From Circinella umbellata (Eukaryota; Mucoromycota; Mucoromycetes; Mucorales; Lichtheimiaceae): DNA of 64,000 bases. The translations under genes were made by a program, and so were the position numbers. Under the pieces are notes generated by a model, which had not been told where the DNA came from, did not search any database, and saw only the letters and a program-made list of their open reading frames with translations. The stretch covers positions 62,001 through 126,000 of the forward strand of contig JAIWNF010000039.1 in assembly GCA_025093555.1 (NCBI GenBank). The letters run 5' to 3'. Positions 58,689 through 64,000 of this stretch are shown piece by piece (position 1 is the stretch's first letter; each line of letters starts with the position of its first letter).

Positions 58689-60548
58689 CGTTTTTGCAAG
58701 AATTCGCAAAATTGAACTTAACCTTTCCATTGGTAATTTAAACCCTGATTGTTTTACTCAAGGCTATGATGTTTTAATGGTAAATGGACAACATCCTGGA
58801 CCCGCTATTCGTGTTACCAAAGATGATGAAGTACACATTACGGTTCGTAATCATGTTATCGATGAATCTCATGCTTCTAGTGTTCATTACCATGGTATTT
58901 TACAAATTGGTACCCCAGAAGCTGATGGTATGCCGAATGTTACTCAATCCCCCATTCCACCCGGTGGTGTATTTCATTCAAATTTCCGTGTCACTGGTCA
59001 AACTGGAACTTTCTTTTATCATGCTCATTCAGCACTTCAGGATCAGTCTGTTCATGGTCCTTTTATTATATACGAATCCGATAATGACTGGCCTGCTACG
59101 CAAGATAATAAGAAAAATAATAAGAATGGCATCGCTGTTGATAACAAAAAAATTCACGCAGGTGCATACGAATATGATGACGAACGAGTTATCTTTATTT
59201 CTGAATGGCGGCATCAAGATGAACAAGCAGAACTTGACTATATTATGGGATCCCATTTTACTGGTGTGAAAGACCCTCACAGTCATTTAATCAATGGTCG
59301 TACAATTTATGATCGGGCATCATTAGCACAACGACAATCGGATCATAAGTGTGAAGGTTATTCTGTTATTGATGTGGAACCTGGTAAGGTGTACCGATTA
59401 CGTGTTATTGGTGCATCTACATTCAGTGTCCTGGGATTTTCAATTGCTCGACACACATTTACTATTATTGAAGTAGATGGAGAATTGATTCAGCCTTACA
59501 AAACTGATTTTTTACAAGTGGGACCTGGACAACGATTTTCTATACTCTTAAAAGCGGATCAAGATCCCAATGAAAGTTATTATATCAATACACAAGCTTA
59601 TTTTACTTTAAAAAACAAAAGTAATGCTTTGGCGATCGTACGATACAGTACAAAGCATAGCAAAAAATCCGGTTCATTTCAATCCCATGCATGGAAAGCC
59701 AGTATTCCAGACATGCCACCATTGCCTTCACCTAATGCTCCACAAAAGCAAGGATGGCTATTTCCACAATTTCAACCCATGACACCTGTAAATCATGATT
59801 TCAAATCTTCGCCTGATCGTACAGTCGTATTAATGCCTCAGGAAGAAATAATGCCAGATGGCACAAAACGATGGCTTATTAATAAGCGTCCAATGGCTCA
59901 TTGGAGTCCTCCACTTTTAGAACAACTTAAAACCATGCATCATAATCAGCGTACGAAACTCAATGAAACGGCGATTCACTTAAACAAGAAAGGACACCAT
60001 GACGGCTATGACGAGGGTCATCAAACTTTTCCATTAAAGATTGGAGAGGTGGTAGACTTTGTTATTCATGCAACAGTATTGCAAGATACGCATATATGCG
60101 CTTCTCATCCATGGCATACACATGGTATGGTACATTACCCTATTGCAAATGGTCCGGGTCAATATCATCACGCACAAGATAAAAATCTTAGAACATATCC
60201 CACACCAATTACAAGAGATACTTCTATAGTTTATGGTGTACAACCTAAAGAAGGTACTGCTGCTCAAGCTGGAACTCCTTGTGGTTGGTTAAAAATTCGA
60301 TTGCTTGTGGTAAGCAATTATATAAGCCTCTGGTTTATATATTTAAAAAGAAACAGGATCTATTAATGCAAAAGACATATATTTAAATAATAAATAAATG
60401 GTTACTAATTTTACATTGGAATACCTAAAAAATATTTTTATAGGCGAATCCAGGTGTATGGGGATTCCACTGTCATATAACTGCTCATATGTTACAAGGA
60501 ATGATGACTGTTCTTGAAGTTAGTCCAGAACAAATACCTAATCTCTAA
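58639..60548 (+). CDS. Laccase-like multicopper oxidase, secreted
   Basis: Oxidises phenols, metals or ascorbate-like substrates with O2 reduced to water at a trinuclear copper site. Exons 58639-60309 and 60444-60548 give 591 residues. The N-terminus MWTFHYFLLLYILTATSVFA is a clear signal peptide. The four copper-ligand motifs are present: HYHGILQ (His in place of the usual HWHG form), FFYHAHSALQ (YHAHS), HPWHTHGMVHY (HPxHxHG) and, in the second exon, FHCHITAHMLQGM (HCHxxxHxxxM). SPIPPGGVFHSNFRVTG and GPFIIYES between the first pairs are typical cupredoxin segments. Met as axial type-1 ligand suggests a low-to-moderate redox potential. Full length and intact, it is flanked by long non-coding DNA on both sides. 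Ferroxidase against laccase activity cannot be told; no Fet3-type membrane anchor is seen. Confidence 0.93.
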
Positions 60549-61705
60549 TATCATAATAATTATACCTATATTAACTAGTACGCAACAACAATAATGTATA
60601 CTTACTAATCGTTGTAGTATGATATCTACAGGGTCATTTATCATTTTCCCTCTATGTGTTATACTTAATTCCAATCTTTTTTTTTATTTTTTTCTACCTT
60701 GTACCTTTTACTTATTTATCATTCTTTCTTAATTACGTTTTCTTAAACAATATATACATGCTCATAAAGTGTTTTATTGATATTAAAAACAATACACAGT
60801 TGAACTTATTATTATTTATATTATGTACGTATGTGATCAAAAATACCTCAATTTTGTCAAATGTTGTTTTCTAATTTATTATTTATTTATGATTATGTGC
60901 CCGTAGGGTGTAGCATTAATTGGTATCATTATTTAGTAACGAGCTTCTTTATTTTTGGTGAGATATAGTTCCCATACGTATAAGTATATATAATGATAAA
61001 ATGTTATAAATGTAACCTTAATTCTTTTGCTTCACTTATTCGCCTTTTCTTACCAAATTATAAAAATCACCCAAATATTCACTATGGAGAACTTATCGAC
61101 TGCTAATCTACGACCAGAAATGGGGAATCTATTTTTGCAGGAGATCTCTATTTTTGAAAATTTTGGGAAGTTGCAGTTCCAAAGTTTGTAGAGATATCCC
61201 GTTCCATGTCGTAGATTTACCATACTTTTAAGTCCATGCGTTCCATCCCCTGTCCTTACGTATTATTTTCCTTATCATCATATTTTATTTATTACGTAAT
61301 GAAATGACAAATTAATTGTATACTGTACATAGACGTCAAAAAGCCAAAGCACACACTAATATCAGCGCAATGACCTGAATCGTCAAAAAGCAAGCGACGC
61401 AATAGCATTTGATTGATAGAAAATGATATATACTACTAGTTTTTGATTATTCTTTTTCAAAACATTGTATAAACACACTCTCAAAATATAAATGTGTGGG
61501 CTGGTATGAGAATAAATAGGTTGGATAAAAGAAAAAAGAGTATTTCTTGTACGTAATTAACAAGGTTTTTTTTAAGACTTATGTAAAAAGATAGATGTAA
61601 CTGATATCCCACATTGAAGGAATAAACAAATAACAGTGATAAGAAACCCCATATATTAAATAATAATAAGAAAAAAAATATTCACGTACAACCCCTTATT
61701 TAACC
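60549..61705. other. Laccase 3' region and AT-rich spacer with an imperfect inverted repeat
   Basis: 1.2 kb without a gene. An imperfect palindrome lies at 61105-61217. Nothing else was recognised. Confidence 0.45.
61105..61217. repeat. Imperfect inverted repeat / hairpin
   Basis: AATCTACGAC at 61105-61114 is complementary to GTCGTAGATT at 61208-61217. The pairing continues imperfectly inward (GGGGAATCT against AGATATCCC), with a loop of about 60 bp. It could be a small folded element or a transcript hairpin. Confidence 0.5.
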
Positions 61706-62935
61706 AGTAAAAGCTGGATATTTTATTAATTTTCGGAATCTCTCAAAGCTTTTCCCCAAATACTTTCTAGCTTTCTTGAGTTTTTTAATCTCTCCATCGG
61801 CTTCCTCAATAGCACGTTTTGTATTGCGCTTCCATATGCTAGTCGTAGAAACATTGCTAGTGACTAATAGGGTTAGCATTAATCAGGGGTAATGTTTTGC
61901 ACCCCCGATTTTTGCACACACCTTTTGGTCAAAATCCCACCTGTGGAAACAGTGGACAATCACTGTAATAGTTTCACCATTACTACTTGAAGATGTAGCT
62001 TGAGAGCCACATTGCAATTTTTGTATTGAGTACATTACATCAGTTCCATCGGATTGCTGTGTGGGATGGATATAAAAATAAATATTGTTAATATCCAGCC
62101 CATTCTCCACAGAGGTATTATAAAAAAAACCGAGGCGCTTTCAGTAATTGAAAAGTAGAGATAGGAGAAAAATAAGTAATCTTTTTTTTACGAAACTAAA
62201 CAGTAAACAAATAAAACTATGACCAGGATACATACTCGCAACTTGGATCCTTCTGGACCTCCGCCAGTAAGTTTATTTTTACAGGGATTAAAAGCTCCTG
62301 TATTTGAATGCTGGTCTTGTTGAAAGCAGAATTGGCCTTAATACACACTTGTCGTTTGGGTTTATTGCATGAACTGCAAACCATGTTAAAAAAGAAAAAA
62401 AAACAAAAGACAGGCGCGATTTTTGACAGTGGTAACCACTATTTTCTGCAACACGATTCCCTTGCCTCTTGGTACTTGTGCCTTTTAGTATTTCTGGCTT
62501 TGGTTATCTTTTATCCAGCCCATTTTTTATATGTGTGTTGTAAAACACCGAAGCGCTCTCATCTGTTGCAAAATGAAGATATGTGGCACTAGGAAGAAAA
62601 CTAAGTAAATACTTTTTTACGAAACTAAAGATTCTTCTTTTTGTAAACAAATAAAACTATGACCAGGATACATACTCGCAACTTAGATCCTTTTGGACCT
62701 CCACCAATAAGTTTATTTTTAAAGGGCTAAATAGCTCCTTTATTTGATTGTTTATCTTATTAAAAGCAGAATTGCTTTTAATAGAGGCTTGTTTATTGGG
62801 TTTATTGCACGAAATGCAAACCATGTTAAACAGAAAAAAAAAACGAAAGGCAGGCGCGATTTGTGACAGTGGTAACAATATTTTGTTGAAACACCTCAAA
62901 CATACTTGTTTTTTGGGTTGCGCGCGCAGCACACC
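61706..62935 (-). pseudogene. Unidentified gene or repeat relic with duplicated CxxC exon
   Basis: Minus-strand coding-like pieces. Two diverged tandem units of about 420 bp (62094-62512 and 62513-62935) each encode MVC(S/I)SCNKP(K/N)(R/K)Q followed by IKANSAFNK or IKSNSAFNK-type sequence, a short CxxC zinc-binding candidate. Downstream at 61883-62110 is SDGTDVMYSIQKLQCGSQAT and ITVIVHCFHRWDFDQKVC, then after a TGA the same frame gives TSIWKRNTKRAIEEADGEIK and KLKKARKYLGKSF, a basic helical C-terminus. I do not recognise the family. A further fragment at 25.4 kb shows that it is a dispersed repeat. No complete frame exists here. Confidence 0.5.
62094..62935. repeat. Diverged tandem duplication, two units of about 420 bp
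   Basis: Units start at ATCCAGCCCAT-type sequence near 62094 and 62513. They share ordered blocks: CGAAACTAAA, AACAAATAAAACTATGACCA, GGATACATACTCGCAACTT, GGGTTTATTGCA(T/C)GAA, ATGCAAACCATGTTAAA, and AGGCGCGATTTNTGACAGTG. Divergence is perhaps 15-20% with small indels, so the duplication is old. Confidence 0.9.
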
Positions 62936-64000
62936 GTTTGACAAATTAATGTTTTATAAAGAACTTGACAATCCTTCCGCTTGATTTTTCGTCATATGGA
63001 GCATTCCACTTGCAATCGTCAATAATTGGCATTGACTTCAAGAAGCTTCAGCTTCACATCAAGTTAATATAATTAAAGTTATCGTTTTTTGATCCTATTA
63101 ACAACAACTATAAAAGTTTAGAAACTTCTAAAAATGTGAAAGATTGTCAAAGTGAAAAATTCTTATATTACCTTGATCATTTTACCACGCTCCCAAGGTT
63201 GAAGTCACAGTTGTAAAAGAGCTGAAAATTATTTGTAGTTTCATGAAGTTATCTTTTATTAACAAAACAATCCTATAAAGAAGAAAGGAAAAAGAAGAAA
63301 CAATATAAATGCTACAACTGACTTTGAAAGTAGGGGTAAGTTAAGAGAGACCAAAAAAAAGATAAATTATATAGCACTCAATACTAATGCTCTATCAAAC
63401 TGTTCCATTTTTCATCTGTAAGCTTACAGTAATGTACTGTTATTTTTGCCATTCATTAAAAGAGAAAAAATCAAGAGTTTTAAGCTTGCTACTATTAATT
63501 GGAGGGTCGATCCTGCAAATGATTTTAAGTACATAGTCTTTGTTTCGGAAAAATGTGCAATCAGTTTTGAGTTATAAAATTATTAGGTAATATAACGTAT
63601 CTGTCTGAGTGAGTCTGTTGATAAAGTGTACGTAGTGTTTATCAAAACATACTCAAAGGATAAATCAATAAAGTTAGTAAAGCTTATCAGAATATATTTC
63701 TAAAGGACACTCACGTCATTTTATTATGTTCAAATAAGGATCTGATACGTACATATTGATAATAAATTATCAGCTATTACAAGTGAAGTGCATCATATCT
63801 TGCGTATAGTTGTCATACAACTCAATTCATGCAGCACTACTTTTTCTTAATTATATTTGGATATATGGATACGTGTACTGTACCATTATGATACGTAGTG
63901 AAATTCTAGATTTCTCATGAAACCAAGATATAAAAAATTATTTTTTATATGATAAATACATTACTACGATAACACGATTCAATTTTTATAATTGAATACA
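62936..64000. other. Right-end region with a dispersed-repeat segment
   Basis: Contains the plus-strand segment at about 63200-63335 shared with 25503-25640. The rest, to the window edge, is AT-rich with no gene recognised. Confidence 0.5.

Noticed and set aside
58784..59269. 161-residue plus-strand frame inside the laccase
   Set aside because: Out-of-frame reading of a well supported exon with all copper motifs in the main frame.

Overview
The window looks like nuclear DNA of an early-diverging fungus, most likely Mucoromycota (Mucorales-type). It is very AT-rich, genes carry many short introns (GTAAGT-like donors, TAG acceptors), homopolymer runs and microsatellites are common, and a Fanzor-type nuclease relic is present. 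This placement is an inference from gene content and style; I could not run a search. No tRNA, rRNA or CRISPR array was seen.

Layout. 1-1827 (-): N-terminal half of MSH2 (mismatch repair), running off the left edge. 3921-5297 (+): SLC1/PlsC-type lysophosphatidic acid acyltransferase. 5850-7349 (+): STK32/YANK-like kinase with a lipid-anchor N-terminus. 7815-11969 (-): NCLX/CCX-type cation/Ca2+ exchanger. 12670-13603 (-): ribosomal protein eL6. 15234-15743 (-): unidentified small protein with a CAAX tail. 17667-19537 (-): phosphatidylserine decarboxylase. 20152-22300 (+): Red1/ZFC3H1-like zinc-finger protein. 22843-23725 (+): ankyrin protein. 24035-24557 (-): mitochondrial acyl carrier protein. 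26189-28267 (-): M20 amidohydrolase. 31437-34073 (+): ACSS3/PrpE-like acyl-CoA synthetase. 34338-35487 (-): ABHD13/Bem46 hydrolase. 35692-37498 (-): Cet1-type mRNA 5'-triphosphatase. 42739-44002 (-): Rho1 GTPase. 52684-54656 (-): PEX3. 58639-60548 (+): laccase-like multicopper oxidase.

Accessory parts. 45135-50406 (-) holds the most unusual locus: an XPG/FEN1-family nuclease followed on the same strand by a Fanzor (eukaryotic TnpB/OMEGA) nuclease. A Q/H/S-rich linker joins them in nearly one frame, and stops and frameshifts break it. 55243-56651 is a 1.4-kb element with about 95-bp inverted repeats rich in GGCGCGCC and a matching 8-bp target duplication. A dispersed coding repeat with a CxxC motif occurs once near 25.4 kb and twice in tandem at 62.1-62.9 kb. 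A second segment is shared by 25.5 and 63.2 kb.

How the genes relate. Most are housekeeping genes with no operon logic. Two lipid enzymes (LPA acyltransferase and PS decarboxylase), two mitochondrial proteins (ACP and PSD), a peroxisome factor (PEX3), and mRNA capping and RNA-surveillance factors lie in the window by ordinary synteny. Long gene-poor stretches (28.3-31.4, 37.5-42.7, 50.4-52.7, 56.7-58.6 and 60.6-64 kb) contain mostly AT-rich DNA with a few decayed coding fragments.
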